From: Glebionis coronaria
Taxonomy: Eukaryota; Streptophyta; Magnoliopsida; Asterales; Asteraceae
DNA length: 64,000 nt
Reading direction: 5' to 3'
NCBI GenBank assembly: GCA_025667525.1
Contig: CM046882.1
Location: forward strand, 216,922,592-216,986,591
Each line of letters starts with the position of its first letter. Position 1 is the first letter of the stretch. Below are positions 9,745 to 21,945 of this stretch, piece after piece. The translations under genes and the position numbers were made by a program. The notes under the pieces were generated by a model. That model made no database searches, was not told where the DNA came from, and saw nothing but the letters and a program-made list of their open reading frames with translations.

Positions 9745-11631
9745 ATGCGGGGATCGAGTCGAGCTCATGAATCGGTTAACAAAAACGAGGTGCCTTGTGG
9801 GGGAGTCTCATACATTCTATCTTCTATCTATTTTCTAACACTAATAAGGCTTGATCTTTCAAGCTCGTGCTCGTGTTTTGTTGTGTTGTGAATCTTAGGT
9901 ATGACCCTAATCATTGAAGACTCTCGTGTTCGGTTTTTCCGGTCCACTTGATCTTCCAATCTTTGATTGCCAAAAGGGGCACACAATCTATCCTATTTTT
10001 ATCGAATAACGTTTTATCTTGAGGCATAATTAATAAACGTCTTATGGATTTGCGTGCTCTTTCCATGTTAGGATTTTGCATTAGACTCTTTTTGTTTTAG
10101 CAAGGGGTTGTTACTGTTGAGCTAAGAAACATTGAGGACAATGTTTGATTTTAGCATGGGGGAGTCAGTCGATATAATCGCTTGCTATTGCTTTTGTTGT
10201 GTCTTAACGTAATTGTGTTTCTCGTTTTTCATAAAAATTTAAATTTTTAGTGTTATTTTTTTGGTTTTAATAAAGAAAATAAGTGCTTTTGACACAAATG
10301 TAGGCTTTCCGTTGGTGAAAATAAAAATAGTTTTTGACTCGACTCGGTTTTTTACCTTAGCTTTTCCTTAACGTGTTTGAATTAAGTTTTGCTAGGCTTT
10401 TATATAGGGGACTTTAAAATGCGAAAGTCTTAACTCATACGGGTTAAGAACAAGAACTTTTCGCAAGATCCTATAATTGATCCTAGAAAGTCGTTTATCA
10501 AGGGAACTTTAAAACGAAAATTCTAAAACTTGAAAAGTATAAGAAGATGCAAGATCCTATAGATGACTTGAAAACCCAAAACTTTGATTTAATAGGCTAA
10601 GTATCCATTGATTTCACATTTTTGAAATTTTACAATATGGAGAACAAGAGATGATAGAGTTTAATCATAAGTTTCTAAGGTTAAATCTTCTTTGTGTAAG
10701 TATTTTTGTGTTTGATTTAATCTCCTCGTATTTATTTTTCACACTTGAATAATAATTGCTTAATAAATGAAGTTTTTAGCGGTTTAGGCTTGATATCTTA
10801 ACTCGTAAGTCCTTCTTTTTCTTCACTTGTAATTAAAGTGAGAACACATTAAGGGTGTCAGCGTCATGGACTTTTGATCATGGGATTGCGGAAATTTGGC
10901 TTACTATACATATCACATTAATAAGAAGAATAAATAAAAACATGTTCTCTAGGAGCCTTCGGGTGGGAGTCATGTAGCACTAACCTTGTCATTAGAGCCT
11001 TAGGGTGTATGACATGGGGACGTGTTTAATAAAAATTGCTTCATCATCATGAGCCATAAGGTGGGATGGTGATTGTCAATTCCCTTATTTTTGTCCAAGG
11101 AGCCTTCGGGTGTGGATTTTAAATAAGGAGCACAATTGTATCTTAAAGAGCCACAAGGTGATATGATGTGATTGTTGCTAACTCCATTAATAAGGTCATA
11201 ATTGACTTTGGAGGTTTTATTTTTGCTTTTAAGTAGTTTTATTAGCCAAATTTCGGGTTCGGGGATTTATCCCTCAAATCGTGTTAAGTTATCCTTGATG
11301 TGGGCTTTCTTTAGTGACAACAGTTTTTGAAGTCGAGGTTAGGTTTTGAGTGTTGAGTTTACACCGTTCTTGCTTTCATTTTTGGACTAATAAATATCAA
11401 ATACAGTCAAATGAGGCTTTGGGTGAATGACAAATAAAATCTAGAGATACAATTAGGAATAATAGGAGATTGAGTTTAACACAAATTACTTGTATGAGCT
11501 GTCTTAACTTTGGGGGGCTTATGATTAACAATGATCTTGTTTTTACATTTGGCATGGAAAAGTGAAAAGTCGGGGACGATGAATCTATTTGAGTTTTATG
11601 ATCCTAAAAGTTATTTTTCAAATAATGAAAG
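9745..11631 (+). other. A2 3' noncoding region
   Basis: About 1.9 kb with no credible gene. The first ~100 nt match A3 downstream of its integrase stop. It has the hairpin 20-mer at 10127-10146, a G-tract at 10155-10164, and the conserved block with GAACTTTTCGCAAGATC at 10454-10470. It lacks the paired 28-nt repeat of A1, A3 and A4 and instead has five GAGCC-type motifs about 50 bp apart (10951-11165). Confidence 0.65.
10951..11165 (+). repeat. A2 five-copy GAGCC..GGGTG repeat, ~50-bp spacing
   Basis: GAGCC starts at 10953, 10995, 11051, 11100 and 11148, each followed by a 4-base variable step and GGTG. Copies 1 and 4 read GGAGCCTTCGGGTG. The intervals are 42, 56, 49 and 48 bp. The other Athila elements here lack it. 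Confidence 0.65.
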
Positions 11632-11669
11632 CAAGGGGGAGTTTGATATTAGTAATTTTACTCATATCA
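11632..11669 (+). repeat. A2 polypurine tract and 26-bp LTR remnant
   Basis: AGCAAGGGGGAGTT is a polypurine tract. It is followed by 26 bp that begin TGATAT and end ATATCA (11644-11669), after which S1 sequence starts exactly. The last 16 bases resemble the end of the A3 LTR (TTTTACCACAATCA against TTTTACTCATATCA). I read this as an LTR with nearly all of its interior deleted. Confidence 0.5.
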
Positions 11670-11738
11670 GTGGTAGTAGTAGCATTGGTGGTGGTGGTAG
11701 GAACCGGAGATGGAGTGGGATGAACAACCGAAGGTGTG
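11670..11738 (-). mobile_element. S1 island between A2 and A3
   Basis: These 69 bp align with S2 at about 62894-62960 (Ser/Thr/Val-rich part of the third ORF). They continue across A3: the last five bases GTGTG are repeated at 39025-39029, where S1 resumes. So A2 and A3 inserted independently 69 bp apart in the same ORF. Confidence 0.8.
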
Positions 11739-14700
11739 TGATTGTGGTAAAATACGACCTTTTAGGAAAAAGGCGTAAAAGCGGTAAGTATTGAACAAAT
11801 GACTTTAGGAAAAATCAAGTGTTAATGACCCTTATGAATTCAAAGTTCATTTCCCAAGGAGGTATATATGTGTGACTAAGATGTACAAGATTTGAGATTA
11901 ATATTTGGTTTAGAAGGGGATGAGAAGAGAAGATGACGATGTCGTGAAAATTACTACTAGAAAGTTAAAACGTAAAACCGTACAAACTACAAAAATAAAA
12001 ATTAATTCTAAAAATTACCAAAAATTCACCAAAAATCAAAATAAATAAACTAAGAGTTTACCAATGATCAAAACGTTTTCAAACCTTTTAAATAATTAAA
12101 TATTCAATTTTTAAATGCTAATTAAAGCCGTAAAAATCAAATAAATTATCAAAAAGCCCAAATAAATATATTTCAATTGGTAAACCTCAAAAATGACCTA
12201 AAAAGATTAAAAACTATTTTTAGAAATTTTTAAACTAATAAAAACTATTAAAAATGATTTAAAAACTATTAAAACTTAAAATAATTTTAAAAATTAATCT
12301 AAAAGTGATAAAATTATTCTAAAATTTGCTAAATTCCTATTTTAATGTATTTAACCTAAGAAAAATGTAAAAAGTTGGAAAATGTGAAATTTGAAAAATA
12401 ATAATAAAATAATATTAAAATAATATTAAAAATCCAAAAATTATAAAAAACTCTAAAAACTTGCAAACTAGTTTATTTTAACCTAAATAATCAGAAAATC
12501 AAAGTGAAATTACTAGAATACCCCTATTGGGCCCTCAAATGGGCCAAAACCAAAAACAGTCAACACAATTAGGCTTTTGGGCCCAAAAAGTCAAACTTGG
12601 CCCAATTGACTTGGAAAAGCCCTATCTGACTCAAAATTCAATTCTAAGAACAAAACTCTAAAGGCCCAAAAGCTGAATATGAGCTTATCACAGCTTATTA
12701 AGCACACAACTTATTCTTATTGGGCTTTTCAGCCCATTAAGAAATAAGCCAATGCCATAAGCTCTAATTTGACACACAACCTTCTTTTGGGATGCTTATG
12801 AGATCTGTAAAAAGAAATTATGAAAAAGCTCACTCAATAAGCCAGAAATAAGCAAAGTATTATTTCACTAAAAGACAAAATAGTCGTTTTTGAGAAATAA
12901 GGCACCTCAGGACTTGATTCAACTTGCAAAAGATCACAAATGGACTCAATAAGCCAAATCAATCAACAAAATTCCAATAAGCACAACCAATAAGCCAGAA
13001 TAAGAACAAATGAACTTATGAAAAAGTCAATGAAGTTGGTTTTCTAGTCAAACCCTAAAGTCAACCCACCAAATGCTCCAGTATGAACAAATGGGTCAAA
13101 TAATGAGCACCTATTACAAAATCCAAGTTGTTGCTGGTTATAATAAGCTATTATAGCTTATTGATAAGATGACACCAATTTTACACTAGCAGTGGCAACT
13201 AGCAGGGGAAAGGAGTTCCCACTGCTTTGACTATTTGACCAAGCTTATTTGAGAGTTCTGGTTGGATTCAATTAGAAACAAAGGCACCCTTGTGACCAGT
13301 GAATCACAAGGAGTCAATAGCAACAAGAAAATCACAATTTGGTTCACACAATAAGCCACAATCAATCAAACAGTCACCAGATACCACACAGACATGGAAA
13401 TAAGCAGTTAAGCACTTAATAAGCAGATTTAGCAAGAATAAGCCAACCAAACTTAACAGGATGCATACACAAGCTATATAAAATAAGAATAAACACAGAG
13501 CAACAAGAATCAAACACTGAATCAAATCAAACAACAAGATCTAGGCACAAATAGTTACTGATGAACAATGAACATATGCAGAAACAAGTTTGCTGATCTA
13601 TTTGACACTTGATCCAATTTCAAGCCTCAAATCCTTCTTCCCTAGTGTGATTAACTAAGGTTTAGCACTTGTTAGCCCTAGCCTAAGCTTAGATCTAGGT
13701 GTCCTCAAAATCCTAGCCAATTTTACCAAGTATTCAAGATTTTATACCCTATTTTATGAATCTATGTATTTCAAACCTTCAAACATGCAAACAGATGAAC
13801 AAATGCACTCAAATAACAGATACTAACACTTGCAAACAACAAACCACAACTTAACAAGCCACAATCCCAACTTATGTTGTAAACCCAAACATCCTTTTAA
13901 AACTTGTTTTTCACAATTTTTCAAAGGCTCATGCAGATTTTACCCACAAATCGGTCTAATAACACCTCATAAACATCAAACCAAGCCAAATAAACAATAA
14001 TCAACCACAATATCTCAGATTCAAGAACAAATCCACAAAAATCACAATTAATCAGAAACTTAAAGAGAAAATGAAAAGGGGAGAAGATGCAAACCTCCAA
14101 GACCTACATCCAGGCCTTGGATTGTTTGAGCTGAGGTACTAGCAGAACAAGTACCAGCTTCCAAGCTGCTAAGAAGAACAAACCACAAAGTGAGATCAAA
14201 ATAATGCCAACTTTCTGATTTTTGATGCAAAAGCTTTATCACTTAAAACCTTGCCTCAAAAACCTTCAAACAAGATTATGGAAATCAGATTTTAGCTTAT
14301 CAAACACCAAACTTTTATAAATAACAGAATAGAATTCAAAATTTTCAGAAATTCAAACTTTATTTCATAAAAAGGAATTACAAAGATTTAAAAGCTAAAA
14401 TCTGGAACAAAGGGACTCTCAAATGTTGAGGTCTCCTTTTATAGGCAAATGCCTGGCTAAACACTATTCACAAACCCTAGCACTAAATTCTCTAAAATGC
14501 CCTTGGTCCTTCTAGACATTTTGATGGAATGAGTTGTTCAAATGCATCTTGGACGTTCATTTCAGCTTTGATATGAAGCAAAGAGTCTATGTTGTTGATT
14601 TGGCCACGTCATTTTACTTGGAGGCTATGTTGCATTTTCATTGGTTAAGGAGGTTGAGTGTGGGGTCCAAGGAGTAGTGGGAGTGAGGGTTTTGTGTGTG

Positions 14701-15500
14701 GGATTTGTTTCTGCACATGCGAATCAAGTGTGGGTAAGGTTAATTTATATTTACCCTTTGTTTAAGTTGGTGTAAATTCTGGGTTGGTAAAAGTGAATAG
14801 TAACTCGTTTGATCCGAAATTGGGGGAATGGAAGTTGTTTGGCGCAATTTGGGAGTGTAAATATTTCAGTGCACACAAATGGCCCTTGTATTTTGGGATT
14901 TTTGGTAAAACGTGTTTTCAGCCATAGAAACTTGATTTCCTTTGTTATTAACTTTCATCATTTGGCAATTTTGGCACATAACTTTCCAAAAGGGTTTATA
15001 AGGGTTATTTTTGCCACTTTTGCATATTTGAAGGAATGATTTTGGACATTCTTGATCTTCAAAGGTCTTCAATGTATCTTTGGCTTGATGAGGGACCATA
15101 ATTGACAATTTGAATTTGTTGAGGGACTAATCTTGCCATTTCTTCAAAGTTGAAGGACCTTTTGTGTAATTTTGACAAACTTAAGGGACCAAACTTGTAA
15201 TTATGAATATACAAGGATTTTAAGTGTCATTTCTTTAATAAATGAGGATCAATCTTGTATGTCTTCAAGTCTTCAAGGGTATTTGTTGAGTATTCCATGG
15301 TTAGGGCCCGGTTCTTTGTACGGCTTCATTTCTCGTGTCCGTTTTTCCTTGTATCTTGTGATGTTTTGTCTTTTTCACGATATCCATACCTAAAATACAC
15401 AAGTAAACAAACACAATCATATATATGGTATATTATGACATTTTTATGCATTTAAAGCCCGAAAAGAACGATGAGATCATGTATAAATGCCATCTCATCA
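11739..15500 (-). repeat. A3 3' LTR (3762 bp)
   Basis: A near-identical copy of 35264-39024, differing by scattered substitutions and single-base indels, a few percent by eye. The ends are TGAT...ATCA. It is strongly A/T-rich over 11990-12480 and has at least eleven AATAAGC words (sense GCTTATT) at 12740-13450. A sense 77-codon hydrophobic frame (13304-13537) recurs in the other copy, but its differences change amino acids, so I do not call a gene. Confidence 0.92.
14435..14444 (-). promoter_or_regulatory. A3 3' LTR TATA box
   Basis: Sense CCTATAAAAGG, about 1060 nt from the LTR start, leaving a long 2.7-kb R-U5. The same box is in the 5' LTR at 37959-37968. Confidence 0.55.
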
Positions 15501-17651
15501 CTCCCCCATACTAAGCCATTGTCGTGCCCTCACGCAATGCTAGAATAAAGTATCTAAGCATCACCAAAGTTCAATTTTATTAACCTTTATTGAAAAGTAA
15601 AAGACTTGCAACATACTACGAAGATGTGAAAAGACATAATGTATGATTTTCATCACAAAAAGTGACTTTCAGGGTCAGAGAATAGAAACAAGTAAATGTC
15701 CCTTAGAGTAAACTTCGTCATACTTGATTGTCATACATTCCATGCTAAGTGCAAAAACGAGATCATTGTTGGTACAAGTCACAATGCTAACACTACTTAT
15801 ACGTCCAAATTGTGTAATACTTTTTCTCCCCGCAATCCTAGTTATTATTAAAGGAAATGGGTTACTAGCATTTTTTAACTAATTGTCATGGATCACAAGT
15901 GATTCATATTGACTTATTTGAGTAGTTATTAGTCCGAAAGCAAAGTAGCACGATTTGATCAATAGTTAGCCGAAGGACAAAATCTTTTAAAACGGCTTCT
16001 CGTGTATCTCCTTAAGTTCATATCTTGGCATAACTCGTTTCACGATTTGAGACCTTTCTCGGACCAATATTTGGCATGTACTTCATACTTCAAATTTTGG
16101 GAAGACGTTCTTGAAATTATGGTCTTCCCTTCATATATTTGGAATTTCTTCACTTCATATTTGGACCACGACTTCATCATTTTTCTTCAATCTTTACTTT
16201 GGATTTTGATATACAACGATCCGCCTCCTTTTCGGACTTGGATATATTTATCCTCATACCTTGTAAGGGTCTTTTTGGATAGACTTTCTCCATGATCTTT
16301 AGGGGAGTAATTGCTTTTTGTCGTGTGTCTCGATCCTTCATATTGATTTAGGAATAATGATACTTCACATCATCTTGGATCTTTAGCAAAAATAGAGCTC
16401 CTCATGCCTTGTTAGGGCCTTTTTGGATGATCGCCAATCTTCGCGTCCCGCTTCAATAAGTTATGCCTTGGCTATGAACTCTATTCAACCCCGAGCAACT
16501 TTTAAACGATCTTGCGCTAGAGGCTAAGTAACCTTTCAAATCGCACGACCTTACTTATTGCAATTATGATTTATTCCTAATGCATTGATCTTATGGGAAG
16601 AAAAAGCCAAAATTAAAAACATATGAGTTTTTGAAAGAACATTTTCATGTTCTACGTTTAGCATGATCACTTGTCTAACTCTATCATCTCTCGTTCTTCA
16701 CTATATAAAGACCTCTAATTAAAGAGACTCGTGAATACTTAGCCATGCAAGTCAAAATTAAGCAAAATTTGGATTAGCTTTCATTAAGACTATATCAAAT
16801 CAAAGTTTTGGGTTTTCAAGCCACCTATAGGATCTTGCACTTTCTTGGACTTTTTCAAGTTTAGAGAATGCGTTTTATAGTTCCCTTGATAAGTGACTTT
16901 CTAGGATCAATTATAGGAACTTGCGAAAAGTTCTTGTTCTTAACCCATAAGAGTTAAGACTTTCGTGTTTTAAAGCTCCCTATATAAAAGTCTAGCAAAA
17001 CTTGAGTTGAGCGGGTTAAGGAATGTAAATGGCTCCAAATGCCCATCAAGTCAAAAATTAACTCTTATTCTACCCAACGGAAAATATACATTCATGTCTT
17101 AAAAACACTTATGAAAACTAAGAAAAATTTTAAAATTTGGCCATTTTTAGCCTTATTAGCAACAAAACAAAACATTGAAATTTGGAAAGCGTGAGGGCGT
17201 AGCAAAGCAAGTACCTATTCACCCCCCATACTAAAAGCAAACATTGTCCTCAATGTTTCGAGTCTAAAGGTGGAGCACCCCCATACTAGAGACGAAGAAT
17301 CGAATGCTTAGGATCTAGCATGGAAAGGGTGATCAACAATATATCTAAAGCCGTTTATTAAGTATGCTAAAAGATAATTGTTAGAACAATAAAGGATATG
17401 TCATGGATTCGTGAAAAACTTCTTCAAGCAAACGATGGAGGTTCACGTAAACGAATACGAGAGTCTTCAATCGTTTGCTGATGATGATGATCTAGATAAC
17501 ACAATCACAAACAACCACGAGGCAACGAGTTGAAAGGGTACAAGTACCCTTATTAGTGAATAGTAAGCACAAAGGATAAGCATGGGATCTCCCCCACGAG
17601 GCACCTCGTTTTTGATTACCGATTCATGAGCTCAACTCGATCCCCTTAATG
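15501..17651 (-). other. A3 3' noncoding region with polypurine tract
   Basis: About 2.15 kb without a supported gene. Reading on the minus strand from the integrase stop: the shared post-integrase block, the hairpin 20-mer (17239-17258) beside a G-tract (17222-17228), the conserved block with hairpin GAACTTTTCGCAAGTTC (16917-16933), the paired 28-nt repeat (16400-16427 and 16252-16279), and the terminal tract at 15501-15513. The open frame at 16002-16295 is a shadow of this conserved sequence. Confidence 0.65.
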
Positions 17652-20288
17652 CTAATTATCATTGGGGAAGGTGACTTGGTCGAGGGCAACCATTGAAGGA
17701 ATTTCCCCACCAAAGTAGTGCTTAAGCCTATGTCCATTCACCTTGAAATTAGGACCATCATCTTGAGCTAGCTCGATGGTCCCATACGGAAACACTTGTG
17801 TAATGGTGAACGGACCCGACCAACGAGATTTCAATTTCCCGGAAAATATCTTAAGTCGAGAGTTAAAAAGCAACACTTGATCTCCAACGTTAAAAACCCG
17901 GTTTTTAATCTTTGAATCATGAAACTTTTTAGTCTTTTCTTTAAAAATTAATGAATTTTCATAAACATTATCTCTTAATTCATCCAATTCATTCAATTGT
18001 ATTTTCCGGTGATCTCCCGCGGTCTTCAAGTTAAAGTTTGCATGCTTAAGGGCCCAATAGGCCTTGTGCTCCAACTCAATGGGCAAATGACAATTCTTCC
18101 CATAGACTAACTTATAAGGAGTGCAACCGATAGGTGTCTTATAAGCGGTCCTAAAGGCCCATAAAGCGTCATCAAGTTTGTCGGACCATGAAGAACGGTT
18201 TTCTCCAATTGACCTCTCTAAAATCCTCTTCAAAGCTCGGTTCGAAACCTCGACTTGCCCACTCGTTTGCGGGTGATAAGCCGTAGAAAGACGATGAGTA
18301 ACTCCATATTTCTTTAGAACCTTTTCGAATTGGTCATTACAAAAATGGGTTCCACGATCGCTTATAATAGCACGAGGGGTTCCGAACTGAGAGAATAGTT
18401 GCTTCAAAAACTTCACTACCACACGAGCATCATTAGTAGGCAAAGCCTTAGCTTCCACCCACTTAGAAAGGTAGTCCACCGCGACGAGGATATATTTGTT
18501 GCCATGAGACGATGGGAACGGCCCCATAAAGTCTATTCCCCATATGTCGAAAATCTCACACACTTGAATTATGTTTTGCGGCATTTCATCACGTTGAGAC
18601 GATTTTCCTTGACGTTGGCACGAGTCACACGACTTCACAAGTGCGTGGGCATCACGATAGATAGAAGTCCAAAAGAAACCGGCATCGAAAACTTTCTTAG
18701 CCGTGAGATTAGCACCGTGGTGACCTCCCGTGGGTCCCTCGTGACAAGCTCTAAGGATATTAGAAGCTTCGGCACCAAAAACACAACGTCGAACGAGTTG
18801 ATCCGCACAAACTCGAAAGAGATAAGGGTCGTCCCAAAAATAGAACTTGACGTCACGAAAGAATTTTCGTTTTTGTTTTGTCGTCATACCCTTGATTATG
18901 AAATTGCTCGCATGGTAATTTGCAATGTCGGCAAACCATGGGGTGGTGTCTTTAGAATTCACTACACCGAGTGTCTCGAGAGGAAATGTTTCGGTGATTT
19001 CCTTGTTCTCGAAAACATCTTTGTGAGGATCTTCTAGACGAGAGAGATGATCGGCCGCTAGATTCTCGGCTCCTTTTTTGTCAAGCACGGTGACATCAAA
19101 TTCTTGGAGGAGGAGCATCCAACGAAGCAATCTCGGCTTAGCATCTTGCTTAGCTAAGAGATACTTGATAGCCGAATGGTCGGTATACACGATGCTTTTA
19201 GTTAAGACGAGATAAGGTCGGAACTTCTCAAAAGCATAGACCACGACAAGGAATTCCTTTTCTGTTGTGGTGTACTTTATTTGAGCCTCAATCATCGTCT
19301 TACTAGCATAGTGGATAGGACGGAAATGTTTGTCATAACGTTTCCCTAAGACGTCCCCTATAACATAATCACTTGCATCGCACATGATTTCAAAGGGTAA
19401 TTCCCAATTAGGAGCAACAAGAATGGGAGCTTCGGTAAGTTTCCTTTTGAGAGTTTCGAAAGCTCTAACACAATCCTCATTGAAGTTAAAAGGAGCATCC
19501 TTCTCGAGAAGGTGTGTCATAGGTCGAGAGATTTTCGAAAAGTCCTTGATGAAACGACGATAAAAACCCGCGTGGCCTAGGAAACTCCTAACTCCCTTAA
19601 CGGTTTTGGGATGAGGTAACTTGGCGATGACGTCTACCTTAGCTTTATCGACCTCAATCCCTGCCTTCGACACCTTATGTCCTAAGACGATTCCTTGTTT
19701 ACACATAAAATGATATTTTTCCCAATTAAGCACAAGATTGGTTTCTTCACAACGTTTTAACATTTGCTCGAGATTAGATGACGTGAACGAACTGCCAAAC
19801 ACCGAGAAGTCATCCATAAACACTTCCATCGACTTCTCGATCATATCGTGAAAAATCGCCATCATACACCGTTGAAACGTACCCGGTGCATTACAAAGTC
19901 CGAAAGGCATCCTACGATAAGCGAACGTTCCATAAGGACACGTAAATGTAGTCTTCTCTTGATCACGAGGGTCGATAGGGATTGGAAAGTAACCGGAAAA
20001 ACCATCTAAAAAGCAATAGAATTCATTTCCCGCAAGTCGCTCCAACATTTGATCCATGAAGGGCAAAGTAAAGTGGTCTTTACGAGTGGCGTCATTTAAC
20101 TTTCGGTAGTCAATACACACCCTCCAACCGGTCACAACACGACTCGGAATTAACTCATTGTTTTCATTGGGCACAACGATCATTCCTCCCTTTTTAGGGA
20201 CACAATGGATTGGGCTCACCCATGGGCTATCGGATATAGGATAAATCATTCCCGCGTCAAGGAGTTTAAGGACCTCCTTTTTAATGAC
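17652..20288 (-). pseudogene. A3 pol 3' part: RT, RNase H and integrase
   Basis: About 880 codons, open from the A4 insertion point to a stop at 17652. [41 protein letters not shown] and the catalytic FMDDFSVFG, with a two-residue deletion just after (SFTSSNLE where A2 and A4 have SCLSNLE or SCLANLE). RNase [16 protein letters not shown] and [10 protein letters not shown]. Integrase: HHCC zinc region with [11 protein letters not shown] and CDSCQRQG, then [15 protein letters not shown] and QVEVSNR carrying the D,D-E triad, then KSRWSGPF. No stop interrupts this stretch; it is broken only because A4 cuts the RT after PKIHDVI. The rest of the polyprotein resumes at 31520. Confidence 0.9.
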
Positions 20289-20624
20289 TAATACTTGATT
20301 TTGCAACCAAGTATAAAATCTTTATCGTCCGAATCCTTTCGAATTGAAAACCGGTCTTAAGTGCGACTCAATCGTCTTTTGGTGAATCATGAGAATGGTT
20401 TGGTTTGTTTGTCTAATTTTAAACTATTAGCAAGAAATTAAAGTGTCGTTGAGTAAAGTGGAAGAATAAAGATTAATACTAAAATGACGAGTAAAAATAA
20501 ATGCTTGTAAACTTAAAGGCTAGATTAGAAAAATGCTTTAACACTTAATAAAAACTAACACTTAGAAATTTAATGAAAATAATAACTAAACAAGCCAAAT
20601 TGGAATAAGCCAAAAACAAGCCCA

Positions 20625-20955
20625 GATCGGAATATATTCCGTTCTGGTGGTCGGAATGTGGGGAATGATGCACACAATCGGAATATGGGAAGGGTTCAGA
20701 TCGGAATGTCCACAAAATGATATCAATCGGAATAATGGCGAATCCTACTTATCGGAATATTGGGAAAAGTCCCAATCGGAATGTCCAGAAAATTGCACCT
20801 ATCGGAATACCACAAAACTGTCCAATCGAAATAACTGAATAAGCACAATCGGAATATGGGGAAACCCTTTTCCGATTGGCAAATCGGAAAAGGGGAGGCT
20901 GCTCGGAATGTTCAAATCGGAAAGGGGTTTATACCCTTTCCGAAAATGATGCGAT
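20625..20955 (-). repeat. A4 3' LTR TTCCGAT repeat array
   Basis: Roughly twelve ATTCCGAT-type words (sense) spaced 15-40 bp, ending with inverted pairs such as CGGAAAGGGTATAAACCCC and CCTTTCCG. The sense core AATCGGAAAAGGGTTT at 20862-20877 is identical to a segment of the C1 leader. Confidence 0.7.
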
Positions 20956-21502
20956 TCGGGAAAAAAGCCAATGAAATAAGCTATTTTAACAAGCTTTTCA
21001 CCAACTAAAACGAATCAATACTAGACCAAATCAAATAAGCACTTTTATCAACTTATCTAACTCGAAATTAGCAACTTTTTGGATCAAACAATAAAAACAT
21101 AAACTTTTTAAGAAAACTTTTTATAAAGTAAATAAGCTAATCATAAAAGTAAGCCAATAAGCACAAAAGTCTTAAAGCTTAATCAAATGAAAACTTATGA
21201 AATGATCAAAAGATTAACTTTTAAGCACGAAATCAATTAGAACAACACGGATCATATGATAATCGCACCAAAATCAATCTAAAATCAAAGAAAAGTAGAA
21301 TGAGATTAAGGATTAAAATCTTAAAATGAAACTTGATTAATAAAAATAAGCAATACAAAGTGTTTAATCTTGAAAGATTAAAAGAAAAAGATGAAACTTA
21401 GTGAGAGAAAGTTTAAGACTTTCTCTCTCTAAAACTAGAAAGAAAATGAAAAAGTGAAAAACTAGCTAAATTAACTAATCACCCTCCTAATGACTATTAG
21501 GA

Positions 21503-21516
21503 GGGTATTTATAGGG
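21503..21516 (-). promoter_or_regulatory. A4 3' LTR TATA box
   Basis: Sense CCCTATAAATACCC, about 430 nt from the LTR start. The same box is in the 5' LTR at 31077-31090. Confidence 0.55.
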
Positions 21517-21945
21517 AAGGTGGAAGGAGTGCATGTGTTGCATCTTCTTTCTTGCTTTCTTCACGTTTTCTCGACTCGACTTTAATTCTTTGTCTTTCTC
21601 GTCTCGGGATTTGAACTTGTCTTTTAATTTTCTTCTTCTATTAGACTTAAGTTCTTCGACTTCGTTAAACTTCCGTCTTTAGACTTTTTCTTCGATAAAT
21701 CTTCAGAATAGGCCTTGGACTTTCATTCTTTTTGCACTCTTGATCTTTTGACTTCGTCTCTTCCCGTTTTCTTCGATAAAAGCCCGTGAAAGCCCGTGTT
21801 TTCTTCCTTTTTCATATTTTGGTCCTAAAACACAATAAAAACACAAACCACGCATAATTCCGACTTTTACGACATAAATCACACGTTTTGGTCTTGTTAT
21901 TATTGGAAATAAGTGGTAAAAGGATAAGTGTTTTCACACTTATTA

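Larger units (their letters stand above)
5079..11669 (+). mobile_element. A2: old Athila-type Ty3/gypsy element, 5' end outside the window
   Basis: It begins inside gag where A1 interrupts it. It carries the gag end, protease, RT, RNase H, integrase, 1.9 kb of 3' noncoding sequence and a purine tract, then apparently a 26-bp LTR remnant ending ATATCA at 11669. S1 sequence starts at the next base. Post-integrase sequence matches A3 closely, so A2 belongs to the A3 group. Several stops and catalytic changes make it the most decayed Athila copy here. Confidence 0.82.
20289..21945 (-). repeat. A4 3' LTR (1657 bp)
   Basis: A full-length match to 29863-31519 with no net length change. It carries the TCGGAAT array at about 20630-20950, which in sense reads ATTCCGATT. 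In this copy the palindrome near 20630 has one substitution. The TATA box is at 21503-21516 (sense CCCTATAAATACCC). Confidence 0.95.

Noticed and set aside
11531..11794. 87-codon frame crossing the A2/S1/A3 junctions
   Set aside because: It spans three different elements and can only be fortuitous.
13304..13537. Hydrophobic 77-codon sense frame in the A3 LTR, present in both copies
   Set aside because: The two LTR copies would share any chance frame. The few differences between them change amino acids, so there is no sign of protein-level constraint.
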